Assembly: GCA_050732575.1 (NCBI GenBank)
Contig: JBOHRF010000040.1
Location: forward strand, 1 to 26,874
Direction: 5' to 3'
From: JBBDWZ01 sp050732575
GTDB lineage: Bacteria > Gemmatimonadota > Gemmatimonadetes > Longimicrobiales > RSA9
Length of the DNA: 26,874 nucleotides
The notes beneath the pieces were generated by a model, which did not search any database, was not told the DNA's origin, and saw only the letters and a program-made list of their open reading frames with translations. Position 1 is the stretch's first letter, and every line of letters starts with the position of its first letter. Below are positions 14,032 to 22,553 of this stretch, piece by piece. The position numbers were made by a program, and so were the translations under genes.

Positions 14032-16740
14032 TTGAAAAAAGCGCAACCAAGACTCGCCGCGCGCGCTGCAGGCGTCCTGATCTGTACGCTGGCCGGTGCT
14101 GGCCTGCCGGCTGGCCTCAGCGCGCAATCCATCCAGTCGAATCCCACGGATTCGTTATCACGCGACGCGCACAGTACGCTTCCCAACGTGACAGCGTCGC
14201 GCTTGAACAGTGCCATCAAACTCGACGGGCGTCTGGATGAGGCGGCCTGGAATGATGCCACGCCGGCCAGTGAATTCACCCAGACAGAGCCGCAGGAGGG
14301 GCAACCCGCCAGCGAGCGGACGGAAGCTCGCTTCCTCTATGATGACGAGGCACTCTACATCGGAGTGCGCATGTGGGATTCGAAGGGCGACGTGCGCAGG
14401 CGGCTGGGCCGGCGCGATTCCTTTGTCGACGGGTCTGACTGGCTGTACATCATGATCGACAGCCATCACGATCATCTGACCGCGTACCAGTTCAGCATCA
14501 ACCCCGCCGGTGTGAAGCGGGATGAACTGGCCAACAACACGGGCCGGCCGGATGACAGTTGGGACGCGGTGTGGGATGCTGCCACGGAGACGGACGGCGA
14601 AGGGTGGGTGGTTGAGCTGCGCATACCCTTCAGTCAGCTGCGTTTCCCCGATGCGGCCGAGCAGACCTGGGGCGTTCAAGTTTCCCGACGGACTGTGCGC
14701 AACCAGGAAGTTTCGGTTTTCTCATTCACACCCAAAAGCGAGCGCGGCGGAGTTGCGCGGTACGGTCACCTGCGCGGTTTGCAGAACCTGCGAACCGGCA
14801 AACGCATGGAAGCGCTGCCCTACACCGTAGCACGCGCGGACTTTGCCAACGTCGATCCAGCGAATCCGTTCGGCCGCGAGGCGGAGCGCGCCATCGGTGC
14901 AGGCCTGGATCTCAAGTATCGTTTGACCTCCAGCCTCACACTGGATGGCACGATCAACCCCGACTTCGGTCAGGTCGAGCAGGATCCTGCCGTGGTCAAC
15001 CTGTCCGCGTTCGAGACCTCGTTCATGGAGAGGCGGCCCTTCTTCGTCGAGGGTTCCGACATTTTCCGATTCGGCGACACGGGCGGCGGCGGGGGAAATC
15101 AGGCGCGTTTGTTCTACTCGCGTCGTATCGGTCGAACTCCTCAGGGCACGATGCCGAGCGGTACGCAATACTCGGATCGTCCGGACGTCAGCACGATTCT
15201 GGCCGCGGCCAAGCTGTCGGGCCGCACGGCGAGTGGGTGGAACCTGGGCTTCCTGCAAGCCGTGAGCGACCGCGAGCACGCGGCCTTCGTGCGCAGCGAT
15301 GGCACGGGTGGCCGTGCATTGGTCGAACCTCTGACCAATTTCCTGGTCGGCCGTGCCCAGCGGAATCTGCGCAGCGGCCAGAGCAACGTGGGCCTGATCG
15401 CCACGGCCGTGCACCGTAAGTTGGAAACGAGCGCGCTGGAAGACCTGCTGCGCTCTTCAGCTTATGTAGGTGGCCTCGATTTCTCCCATGAGTTCTTCAA
15501 CCGCTCGTGGTCCGCTACCGGACAACTCGCGGTCAGTCACGTGCAAGGCAGCGAGGCAGCGCTGCTGCGCACGCAACTCGCATCGTCGCGCTATTTTCAG
15601 CGGCCCGATGCTCACTATGTGGATGTTGATTCGTCGCTCACGTCGTTGAACGGATATGCCGCGCGGTTCGAGGTGGGCAAGCGCGCGGGATTGCACTGGC
15701 GCGGCGAGATCAACATGAGTGCGACCAGCCCGTTGTATGAAGTCAATGACGCCGGCTTCCAGACTTCGGTGGACCGGGTCAACGTGGGTGGCAACCTGAC
15801 CTACGTCCAGAACCGGCCAGGCAAGACGTTCCGCGATTTCAGGATCAGCGCGAATCCGAATGGCGAGTGGAACTACGGCCGCGAATTCCAGGGCGGCCGC
15901 GTGAACGTAGATCTGAATGGCCAGTTGCTGAGTTATTGGGGTGGCAACATCAACTTTACTCGAAGCGTACCGGGCTACGACGACCGACTCACCCGAGGCG
16001 GCCCATCCGCGCGCGATCCGGGCGGCTACAACGTGGGCTGGGAGTTCCACTCCGACAATCGCAGGCGCGTGACGCTGCGCTCGCGTGGCAATTACTCGTG
16101 GAATGAGTCCGGCGGCTGGCACCGGCAAGTGGGCGGCAATGTCACGTTGCGTCCAGCTGAGAGCTGGAGCATCAGCCTGGGCCCGAGCCTCAACTCGAGT
16201 CGGTCCTCGGCACAATACCTCGGCTCTGTCACGGACACGTTTGCCCTTGCGACCTTCGGCCATCGATACCTGTTTTCGTCCATACGTCAGAAAACGCTAT
16301 CGATGGAAACGCGACTCAGCGTCAATTTCGCGCCCGAGATCTCGCTCGACCTGTTTGCCCAGCCGTTCGTTTCCAGTGGCGATTACGGTGCACCCATGCA
16401 GCTGCGGCGGCCGCGCGCATACGAGTTCGACCGTTACGGCCAGGATGTTGGGACCATCGTAGCCAACGAGGACGGGTACACGGTGGACGCCGATGGGGCT
16501 GGACCGGCCAGCTCGTTCTTTGTGAGAGACCGCGATTTCAACACACGCTCGCTGCGCGGCAATGCGGTGTTGCGTTGGGAATGGCGACCGGGTTCCACGC
16601 TCTTTCTGGTCTGGCAGCAGCGGCGTTCCGACCAGGCGGAAATCGGTACGTTCAGGTTCAACCGGGAATTGTCCGGAATGTTCGCGGCCAAGCCGGAGAA
16701 CGTGTTCCTCATGAAGTTGAGCTACTGGTTCAATCCGTGA
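14032..16740 (+). CDS. CBM9-like / DUF5916 outer-membrane beta-barrel protein
   Basis: About 902 residues from a TTG at 14032. A signal peptide follows (KKAQPRLAARAAGVLICTLAG, cleavage near LSAQ). Residues ~50-235 are a CBM9-like sandwich: IKLDGRLDEAAWNDA, FLYDDEALYIGVRMWD, WLYIMIDSHHDHLTAYQF, GWVVELRIPFSQLRF. The remainder is the DUF5916 barrel, with its hallmark NPDFGQVEQDPAVVNL and SFMERRPFFVEG, many amphipathic strands, and a final MKLSYWFNP with a C-terminal aromatic-rich strand. These proteins are abundant in Bacteroidota, Acidobacteriota and Gemmatimonadota; the role is probably binding or uptake of a carbohydrate-like ligand. The start is uncertain because no ribosome-binding site is clear; GTG 13900 is the alternative. 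It stands alone on its strand. Confidence 0.88.
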   Translation: MKKAQPRLAARAAGVLICTLAGAGLPAGLSAQSIQSNPTDSLSRDAHSTLPNVTASRLNSAIKLDGRLDEAAWNDATPASEFTQTEPQEGQPASERTEARFLYDDEALYIGVRMWDSKGDVRRRLGRRDSFVDGSDWLYIMIDSHHDHLTAYQFSINPAGVKRDELANNTGRPDDSWDAVWDAATETDGEGWVVELRIPFSQLRFPDAAEQTWGVQVSRRTVRNQEVSVFSFTPKSERGGVARYGHLRGLQNLRTGKRMEALPYTVARADFANVDPANPFGREAERAIGAGLDLKYRLTSSLTLDGTINPDFGQVEQDPAVVNLSAFETSFMERRPFFVEGSDIFRFGDTGGGGGNQARLFYSRRIGRTPQGTMPSGTQYSDRPDVSTILAAAKLSGRTASGWNLGFLQAVSDREHAAFVRSDGTGGRALVEPLTNFLVGRAQRNLRSGQSNVGLIATAVHRKLETSALEDLLRSSAYVGGLDFSHEFFNRSWSATGQLAVSHVQGSEAALLRTQLASSRYFQRPDAHYVDVDSSLTSLNGYAARFEVGKRAGLHWRGEINMSATSPLYEVNDAGFQTSVDRVNVGGNLTYVQNRPGKTFRDFRISANPNGEWNYGREFQGGRVNVDLNGQLLSYWGGNINFTRSVPGYDDRLTRGGPSARDPGGYNVGWEFHSDNRRRVTLRSRGNYSWNESGGWHRQVGGNVTLRPAESWSISLGPSLNSSRSSAQYLGSVTDTFALATFGHRYLFSSIRQKTLSMETRLSVNFAPEISLDLFAQPFVSSGDYGAPMQLRRPRAYEFDRYGQDVGTIVANEDGYTVDADGAGPASSFFVRDRDFNTRSLRGNAVLRWEWRPGSTLFLVWQQRRSDQAEIGTFRFNRELSGMFAAKPENVFLMKLSYWFNP

Positions 16741-17043
16741 GAGGAGCTTGCGCTATGCGGGCGGTTCACCGCGGAGACGCGGAGAAAGACCCTCGCCGGT
16801 AGAGTAGGGACCAGCATCGCTGCTGGTCCCCCTCAACAAACCGGACGTGCAGATTTCCCGCATCCAGCTTTCCCGCAGGGTTCACCGCGAAAGCTATCGG
16901 AGAGTTGTGCGCGATCTACAGCAGCTTGAGACCCAGACGACGGGTAACAAACTGATTAGGTCATGCCGGCCGGTGGTCGGCAGGCACGATGACTCCGACG
17001 TTGCAAGTGAATCGATACGCGCGTGATTGCGTAGGCGTTCAGT
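16741..17043. other. Non-coding gap after the DUF5916 gene
   Basis: About 300 bases without a convincing gene. It holds the imperfect tandem GCGGAGACGCGGAG at about 16771-16784, a short box resembling dispersed repeats downstream of genes in related phyla, and the group II intron-like scrap. A 15-codon ORF at 16755 behind GAGGAG looks accidental. I saw nothing definite between 16880 and 17043. Confidence 0.5.
16796..16875 (-). mobile_element. Group II intron-like RNA fragment
   Basis: Read on the minus strand, this stretch has GCTGGATGCGGGAAA, CTGCACGTCCGGTTTG, a GAGGGGG run, a perfect 10-bp stem (GGGACCAGCA / TGCTGGTCCC around a 4-base loop at 16807-16830) and then CCCTACTCTACC. This series resembles the conserved stem region seen in bacterial group II introns (canonical GCCGGATGCG...CACGTCCGGTT). 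The first stem retains pairing through G-U pairs. No reverse transcriptase gene or domain V is visible, so it would be a scrap. The assignment is from memory of the motif. Confidence 0.42.
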
Positions 17044-17321
17044 TCACGGTATGCCCAGCGCGTGAAAACATAGCTGAAGTAGCTCGCCCACCCCCTGCAG
17101 CTGCTGATTCAGCGTTCGGATCAGCTCGGAGATGGGCACAAAGCACTGCTTCCCGCTCCGGTTGATCGTCAATCCCAGCCATTGCTCGTAGTAGTCGTGG
17201 GGGTCGCCCTCCGTCTCGCGGCCCTGGTAGCGCACGCGCTCGTCTTCGATCAGCGTCGGACCGATCCCGGGTTGGACAGAGTGATGTCAACGCCATTCTG
17301 GTTCGAGTTGACCGTGATCAT
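17044..17321 (-). pseudogene. Small conserved-looking hypothetical protein with a one-base deletion
   Basis: ATG 17321 opens ITVNSNQNGVDITLSNPG and then hits a stop. If one G is added in the CCCGGG at 17266-17271, the frame continues as IGPTLIEDERVRYQGRE and through EGDPHDYYEQWLGLTINR to ELIRTLNQQLQ, ending at 17044 (HALGIP). The restored protein has about 92 residues, no signal peptide or membrane helix, and even composition. I do not know its family. In the current sequence only the 63-residue C-terminal frame 17235-17044 is long. Confidence 0.6.
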
Positions 17322-17483
17322 GAGGTAAGGCCAATGCCTACCGCCATGGCGCTGAGACTCACGATCCGGTCAGTGTGCTTCATTCATCCACTGTGCCCGC
17401 CGAGCAGCAGGCAAGTCACCCCCGAGTGCGGCGCCGATCGCTGCGTACGTTGTGATGTCGGGCACCTTGCTGAATGCCGGGCC

Positions 17484-17526
17484 TGTATATATCATGTGGT
17501 GAGCTATCAACACGTGAGTGGTGGCC
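17484..17526 (+). promoter_or_regulatory. Candidate promoter/operator of padR-ADOP unit 2
   Basis: An AT-rich TGTATATATCA at 17484-17494 stands out in GC-rich DNA about 30 bases before the PadR start and could serve as the -10 element. It is followed by a CATGTG and a CACGTG half-site pair, a plausible PadR operator. Pattern-based inference only. Confidence 0.3.
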
Positions 17527-17868
17527 ATGGCAACGGCTTCCGAACGGCTGCAGGGCACGGTGGACATGCTCATCCTCAAGACGCTGGCCTGGAAGCCGAT
17601 GCACGGCTATGCGATTGCGCAGTTTCTGGCCGAGTGCAGCGGCGGCGAGCTGGTCGTAGAAGGCGCCGCATTGTACCAGGGGCTGCATCGTCTCGAGCGC
17701 AAGCGATTGATTCGATCGAAGTGGGGCACATCGGATACGAAGCGGCGCGTTCGGATCTACGATCTCACGGCGGAAGGGCGGGCCCAGCTGGCCACGGAAG
17801 CCGAAGGGTGGAAGCGCTATGCTGCGGCGGTCACGCGCGTGCTGGCAGTAAGGGATACCCATGCGTGA
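17527..17868 (+). CDS. PadR family transcriptional regulator
   Basis: About 113 residues. The core LQGTVDMLILKTLAWKPMHGYAI, split here as LQGTVDML, ILKTLAW and HGYAI, is the PadR start; ALYQGLHRLERKRLI is the recognition region, and SDTKRRVRIYDLTAEGRAQL the wing. ATG 17527 fits the family N-terminus; GTG codons at 17518 and 17521 are alternatives that add up to three residues. The 3' end overlaps the ADOP permease start by 8 bases, so translation is coupled. It is a diverged paralogue of the PadR at 6847, so this locus carries two separate PadR-ADOP units. Confidence 0.92.
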   Translation: MATASERLQGTVDMLILKTLAWKPMHGYAIAQFLAECSGGELVVEGAALYQGLHRLERKRLIRSKWGTSDTKRRVRIYDLTAEGRAQLATEAEGWKRYAAAVTRVLAVRDTHA

Positions 17869-20497
17869 GCCAATTTTCCCCACCAGGACCCGGCAGGAAA
17901 TCGCGGCCGACAATCGCGCGGAGATCGAAGGCTGGATCGACGAGCGCGCAGCAGAGCTGGTCACACGAGGCATGAATCCCGAGGAAGCGCGCGGGCGCGC
18001 GCTCGAGGAGTTTGGTGATGTCGCCGGGGCGGAGCGGTACGGTCGTGGCGAGGATATCGCGGCGGACCGACGCATTCGTTTGCTGATCTGGCTCGAGGAG
18101 CTCGGATCCGATCTCCGCATAGCTTTGCGCACGCTTGCGCGCACACCGACCGTGACTGCGGTTGTTCTGCTCACGTTTGCCCTGGGCATCGGCGCGACCA
18201 CCGCAGTGTTCAGCCTGGTGCATGCGCTGTTGTTGCGCCCACTGCCTTACGGTGATGAACAGACGCTCGTGTACCTGCAGGCGCTGGACAACGGTGTGGT
18301 CGGGCCCAATCCGCGGCTCAGTACTCAAACGGTGGCCGCTTTGCGCGAGCGTACCACTTCCTTCACGGGCATCACGTTCGTGGAGACTGGCAACTATGTC
18401 ATCGCGGAGCATAGTGATCCAGAACAGGTGATGGGCGCCAGTCTGAGCGGCAATGCTTTGGCTGTCCTGATGATGCGCGTTGCGCACGGTCGCGCGTTCG
18501 AAAGCGGAGACGAGTCTTCGTCCTCTCCCGTCATGGTGTTGAGCGACGAGTTGTGGCGCCGGCGCTTCGGGGCTGACCCGGCCATCGTGGGTAGCACGAT
18601 CGCCATCGGCGCTGATGGCTGGCAGGTGATTGGCGTGATGTCGCCGGGTGTGCGCGTGCCTACCTACGAGGACGCGCAGTTCTGGGCGCCGCGCGATATC
18701 AGCTCGAGACTGGCCCACCCCGACGCGCGGCACGTGCGCGTCATGCGCGTCTTCGGGCGGCTGAAACCGGGTGTTACGCTGCGCTCAGCGCAGGCCGATG
18801 TGGATCGGACGATGCGCGGGCTGCAGCTGGAGTTTCCGCAACACAAAGGCATAGACGCACGCGTGGTGTCGATCCGCACGGCCGTAGCGGGCCCTGTCAA
18901 ACCGCGCGTGCTGATGCTGATGGGTGCGGCGGGGTTCGTGCTGCTCATCGCCTGTGCCAATGTCGCCGGGATTCTGTTGTCCCGCGCGATTGCGCGACGT
19001 GACGAGCTGGCTGTGCGCATTGCGCTGGGGGCGGGGCGCCGTCGGCTCATCAGGCAGTTCCTGGCCGAAGGCGTGGTACTCGCAGTGTTCGGCGCCGCGC
19101 TCGGCCTGCTGGCTGCGCAAACGGGCATCGTGGCACTGCGCCACGTCGCGACGAACGCGCTTCCCGCGGGCACGGCGTTCTCGCTCGAGCCGAGTGTGCT
19201 CTGGTTTGCCCTGGCCGCTGCCGTGACCGGTGCCTTGCTGTCCAGCCTGGTCCCGGCCATCGGCGGCACACACGTACCGGGCATAACGCTGCGGCGCGGC
19301 GCGGGGCGAGCCGCAATGACGCGAGCCAACCGCCGCCTGCGCCTCGCCCTGGTTGCCGGTCAACTCGCGGTTTCGGTGGTGCTTCTGGTCGGGGCCGGAC
19401 TCTTCCTGCGTACGCTGCAGCGCCTGTCCGCGCTTGACCTTGGTTACTCGACGGAGAACGCGCTGACTTTCCGCCTGCAATTCACGCATCCGAGAACCAA
19501 CGGCGAGCAGGATGTCTTCTGGACATCTCTGTATGAGCAGTTGCGCGCACTTCCGGGTGTCGTGCAAGTCGGCGGTGGCAACATGCCGTTGAGTGGGCAG
19601 AACACCACGTCGGGCCTGGAGATCGAAGGACGTCCGGCCGAGAACGGACGTCTGCCCGACGCACGCTACGCGGTGGCATCCGACGATTACTTCCGCACGC
19701 TCGGTATTCCGGTTCTGCGCGGCCGCACGTTCGCGCCAACGGACCGGGACGGTGCACCGTGGGTCGCAGTAATCAGTGAGGGTCTGGCGAATCAGCTGTG
19801 GCCAGGTGGCGATCCCATCGGTGCGCGCGTAAAGGCAAGCCCGGACAGACCGTGGGCGACCATTGTCGGCGTCGTGGGCGATGTGCGCAAAGGCTCCGCA
19901 GACCCAGCACAGCCGTCCGTTTACACGGCGCAGCGCCAGGACCACTGGCCGGGCGGTGGCACTGTGGTGATCCGAGCCACGGCGGATCCAGTCACGCTCA
20001 TGGCGAGCGTCCGCCAGATCGTGAAACGACTGGATCCCGCCATGCCCGTGATCGGCCTGCGCACACTCGAGGAATTCCGACGCAGCACACCGGCCATCGC
20101 AGACCGCCGGCTGCAGTTGCAGATGATACTGGTGTTCGCTGTCATCGCGCTCGCCGTATCCGCGATCGGCGTCTACGGAGTGAGCGCCTACGCGATCGAA
20201 GCGCGGCGTCACGAGTTCGGGATCCGCATGGCGCTGGGCGCTTCGCGGCACGCCGTGTTGTGGCTTTCGCTGCGCGATGGTGCACAGGTTGCCTTGCTCG
20301 GTGCGTTGGCCGGCGTCCCGCTCGCCTGGCTGCTGGCCGCGCGCGTGCGCGGCATGCTCTACGCAGTTGCGCCCTTTGATCCGTTGACCGTGAGCACTGT
20401 GCTCGGTGCGCTGGTGGCCGTGGTCCTGGCCGCGTCGCTCGTGCCGGCGCGCCGCGCCACGCTCATCGATCCCGCGCGCACCATGCGAGCGGACTGA
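17861..20497 (+). CDS. ADOP-type (duplicated orphan) ABC/MacB-like permease
   Basis: An 878-residue inner-membrane protein. The N-terminal prefix carries EIEGWIDERAAELV and ARGRALEEFGD, the short helical domain typical of ADOP proteins. Two MacB-periplasmic plus FtsX repeats follow: the first helix LLTFALGIGATTAVFSLV, an FtsX block near 345-460 (LLIACANVAGILLSRAIARR, GAGRRRLIRQFL), a second periplasmic part, and a final FtsX block with RRHEFGIRMALGAS. The C-terminus VPARRATLIDPARTMRAD is the classic ADOP ending. ATG 17861 overlaps the PadR stop. No ATPase gene is near. It is diverged from the 7205 permease, so a recent local duplication is unlikely. Confidence 0.92.
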   Translation: MREPIFPTRTRQEIAADNRAEIEGWIDERAAELVTRGMNPEEARGRALEEFGDVAGAERYGRGEDIAADRRIRLLIWLEELGSDLRIALRTLARTPTVTAVVLLTFALGIGATTAVFSLVHALLLRPLPYGDEQTLVYLQALDNGVVGPNPRLSTQTVAALRERTTSFTGITFVETGNYVIAEHSDPEQVMGASLSGNALAVLMMRVAHGRAFESGDESSSSPVMVLSDELWRRRFGADPAIVGSTIAIGADGWQVIGVMSPGVRVPTYEDAQFWAPRDISSRLAHPDARHVRVMRVFGRLKPGVTLRSAQADVDRTMRGLQLEFPQHKGIDARVVSIRTAVAGPVKPRVLMLMGAAGFVLLIACANVAGILLSRAIARRDELAVRIALGAGRRRLIRQFLAEGVVLAVFGAALGLLAAQTGIVALRHVATNALPAGTAFSLEPSVLWFALAAAVTGALLSSLVPAIGGTHVPGITLRRGAGRAAMTRANRRLRLALVAGQLAVSVVLLVGAGLFLRTLQRLSALDLGYSTENALTFRLQFTHPRTNGEQDVFWTSLYEQLRALPGVVQVGGGNMPLSGQNTTSGLEIEGRPAENGRLPDARYAVASDDYFRTLGIPVLRGRTFAPTDRDGAPWVAVISEGLANQLWPGGDPIGARVKASPDRPWATIVGVVGDVRKGSADPAQPSVYTAQRQDHWPGGGTVVIRATADPVTLMASVRQIVKRLDPAMPVIGLRTLEEFRRSTPAIADRRLQLQMILVFAVIALAVSAIGVYGVSAYAIEARRHEFGIRMALGASRHAVLWLSLRDGAQVALLGALAGVPLAWLLAARVRGMLYAVAPFDPLTVSTVLGALVAVVLAASLVPARRATLIDPARTMRAD

Positions 20498-20537
20498 TCG
20501 GATTTACTCGCTGCGCCGGGGGTAGCGCTCCATGACG

Positions 20538-20648
20538 TCACAGCCCCGCCCGAAAGTGGAAGCACTCGATGCCCAGTCCCTCGCGGAAGTAGAACCGATG
20601 GGCCTGCCCGGGCTCTTTCTCCAGAGCATGCAGGGCCGTTCCCTCAGG
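20538..20648 (-). pseudogene. C-terminal remnant of a GNAT-like acetyltransferase
   Basis: Thirty-six open codons before a TGA at 20538 read ALHALEKEPGQAHRFYFREG then LGIECFHFRAGL. The AHRFY.REGL pattern with a final aromatic strand is the last motif of many GNAT N-acetyltransferases. The frame is closed upstream by a TGA at 20649-20651. A possible continuation (LLLRDRSVADVFVGSSDIADL) lies one frame over and would again need one added base. No acetyl-CoA binding motif is visible. Treat as a gene fragment. Confidence 0.4.
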
Positions 20649-20736
20649 TCAGCGATATCCGAGCTTCCCACGAACACATCTGCAACCGATCGATCGCGTA
20701 GTAGCAGGAAAACGTTGATCCGCGAACCAACGGTTC

Positions 20737-21081
20737 TTACAGGTTGTTGTGCTGAGATTGCGCACCGAACGCCAGTCCGAGTACCGTCGTCCCGTCGGTC
20801 AACAGCATCATCATTGGCTCCAGCCCATTGCTGAAGTCGCCTCTGAACAGGCGCCCGTACAGCTCGAACGGTGGCATATCACGCCCGGGCGACGTTATCA
20901 CCGCGTCAACGCCATCCTCTGAATCGACATTGGCCTGAACATGGTGATACACGTCGTCATCGACCACGAATCGCAGTTCTGCGCTCAGCCCGCCAAACTC
21001 ATGCTGAACCAGCGCGTAACCTTGTGTCGTGGTCCACCTGCCTTCAAGATCGACCGTCATGAACCAGTTCCAGCGCTGCAT
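20737..21081 (-). CDS. Small hypothetical protein
   Basis: A 114-residue protein of unknown family, starting at ATG 21081 behind a weak purine-rich site. It has no signal peptide or membrane helix. Its composition suggests a beta-rich fold (GRWTTTQGYALVQHEFGG, LSAELRFVVDDDVYHHVQA, FELYGRLFRGDF, TTVLGLAFGAQ). It lies alone between two gene remnants (GNAT on one side, ZIP on the other), so it could itself be part of a larger damaged gene. Even codon use supports coding. Confidence 0.5.
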   Translation of the reverse strand: MQRWNWFMTVDLEGRWTTTQGYALVQHEFGGLSAELRFVVDDDVYHHVQANVDSEDGVDAVITSPGRDMPPFELYGRLFRGDFSNGLEPMMMLLTDGTTVLGLAFGAQSQHNNL

Positions 21082-21137
21082 TCACACCCTGCCCTCAGGG
21101 CGATCATCTATTTCGAGCTGACGGTCACCTCGCTCGA

Positions 21138-21299
21138 GTGGTTCCCGCCACGATCCTTGCGTTCGCGGCAGGCGGCGAGCTGGCCATGCTTGCCGAGTCC
21201 ATGATTCCCGAAGCGTTCGCGGAGGCGCAGGCGTTCATCGGACTGATTACGGTCGTCGGCTTTCTTGTCGCGTTCCTAATCATCAAAGTTTCTGCCTGA
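21138..21299 (+). pseudogene. C-terminal remnant of a ZIP-family metal transporter
   Basis: The plus strand reads ATILAFAAGGELAMLAESMI, then PEAFAEAQAFIGLITVVGF, LVAFLIIKVSA and stop. The AFAAG..LAML...M.PEAF motif and the two following membrane helices are the last third of ZIP (Zn/divalent metal) transporters. Only about 53 codons remain. A GTG sits at 21138, but without the earlier six helices and their metal site it cannot work. The remnant points the opposite way to the operon ending at 21324. Confidence 0.7.
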
Positions 21300-21323
21300 A
21301 CTCGAGCTGCGGGGAGTTGCGAG

Positions 21324-22538
21324 TCAACCGTGCAGCGTCTCCGGCATACGCGCGGCCACGGCCACTCCCGAGGCCGCGGTGAGTGCGGCGACCGCCGTGA
21401 TGGCCGCGCTCATGCCCAGCTGGTCCGCGAGTACGCCCGCGGCCAGCGCACCCACAACGTAACCGGAATCGCGCCACAGCCGATACACACCGACCGCGCG
21501 CGCGCGAATGGCCGCCGGTGCCGCATCGCCCACACTGGCGAGGAGTGTGGGATATACCATCGCGGTGCCCGCGCCCAGCACTGCCAGCGAAAAGGTCCAG
21601 GCAACGAGTCCTCGCGTGCTTGCGATCGCCATTAAAGCGACAGCCTGGACCCACATGCCGGATGCAATGAGCCACTTGCGACCCCAGCGGTCCGATAGGG
21701 CACCTGTCGCCAGTTGCAGCAGCCCCCAAACGCAGGGATAGACAAACGCGAGCCAACCGATTTCGCGAATCGTGAGACCGGCCGCAGCAAAGAGGAGCGG
21801 GAAAAGCCCCCAGGCCACACCATCATTCAGGTTGTTGACCAACCCGGCCTGACACGCGGATGCCAGTGCGGGATCGTGCCAACTCACGCGCGCGAAAACA
21901 CTGTTAGTTGTCGCGTCTTGCACATTGCGCTGCGCAGACTCGATCGTGGCGTGCGCACGTGTGTCACGCACCAACACGGCGGACAGGAACAATCCGCACG
22001 CTGCAAATGCGATCCCCAGGTAGAACGGCTCGGGGCGCAATCCGTAGTCCTGCGCGATCCAACCGGAGAGATACGCCGCAGCAGCAACGGCAAGGTAGCC
22101 AGCGAATTCGTTCAAGCCCATGGCCAGGCCACGGCGTGCTGGACCGACCAGGTCGATCTTCATGATGACCGTGGTGGACCAGGCCAGCCCCTGATTGATG
22201 CCGAGTAGCACGTTGGCCGCCACGAACCACGACCAGGTCTGAGCGAGGATCAGCATGAACGGAACGGGTATGCCGGCCAGCCAGCCAGCGATCAGGACGC
22301 GCCGGCGGCCGTACGCGTCGGACCAGCGGCCAGCAAAGTAGTTGGTCAGCGCTTTAGCGAGGCCGAAAACTGCAATGAACGACAGTACCGCGCTGCGACT
22401 GGCAATCCCGAATTCCTGCTCGGCGAGCAGCGGCAGAACCGCGCGCTCCAATCCAATCATGGCGCCGACGAACGCGTTCACGGCGACCAGCAGGCTGAAC
22501 TGCCGCCAGTTCGAGCGTAGACCGAGTTGAATGTTCAA
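21324..22538 (-). CDS. Major facilitator superfamily (MFS) transporter
   Basis: About 404 residues with 12 predicted membrane helices. The MFS signature between helices 2 and 3 is present (GRWSDAYGRRRVLIAG, of the G...D..GRR type), with a related motif in the second half (GALSDRWGRKWLIASG). The start is TTG 22538: its TTGA overlaps the TGA of the upstream methyltransferase, and NIQLGLRSNWRQFSLL is the first natural sequence. The frame runs much further upstream but only as a shadow. As the last gene of the ECF-sigma operon it probably exports the small molecule made or modified by the two methyltransferases. Substrate unknown. Confidence 0.88.
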   Translation of the reverse strand: MNIQLGLRSNWRQFSLLVAVNAFVGAMIGLERAVLPLLAEQEFGIASRSAVLSFIAVFGLAKALTNYFAGRWSDAYGRRRVLIAGWLAGIPVPFMLILAQTWSWFVAANVLLGINQGLAWSTTVIMKIDLVGPARRGLAMGLNEFAGYLAVAAAAYLSGWIAQDYGLRPEPFYLGIAFAACGLFLSAVLVRDTRAHATIESAQRNVQDATTNSVFARVSWHDPALASACQAGLVNNLNDGVAWGLFPLLFAAAGLTIREIGWLAFVYPCVWGLLQLATGALSDRWGRKWLIASGMWVQAVALMAIASTRGLVAWTFSLAVLGAGTAMVYPTLLASVGDAAPAAIRARAVGVYRLWRDSGYVVGALAAGVLADQLGMSAAITAVAALTAASGVAVAARMPETLHG

Positions 22539-22553
22539 GACTGGCGGTGGTCG
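22510..22553. repeat. 44-bp dispersed repeat, copy B (in the intact operon)
   Basis: The native copy of the repeat at 13514-13557, covering the methyltransferase stop and MFS start. It differs at two positions, one of which turns ATG into TTG at the MFS start codon. Confidence 0.85.

Noticed and set aside
16755..16802. 15-codon ORF behind GAGGAG after the DUF5916 gene
   Set aside because: Very short, no conserved character, and built on the GCGGAGAC tandem box.
16807..16830. Perfect 10-bp hairpin as a terminator of the DUF5916 gene
   Set aside because: No T run on either strand; it fits better as part of the group II intron-like fragment.
18785..20251. 488-codon minus-strand ORF opposite the second ADOP permease
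   Set aside because: Same reason: antisense shadow with His/Arg/Gln bias and no recognisable motif.
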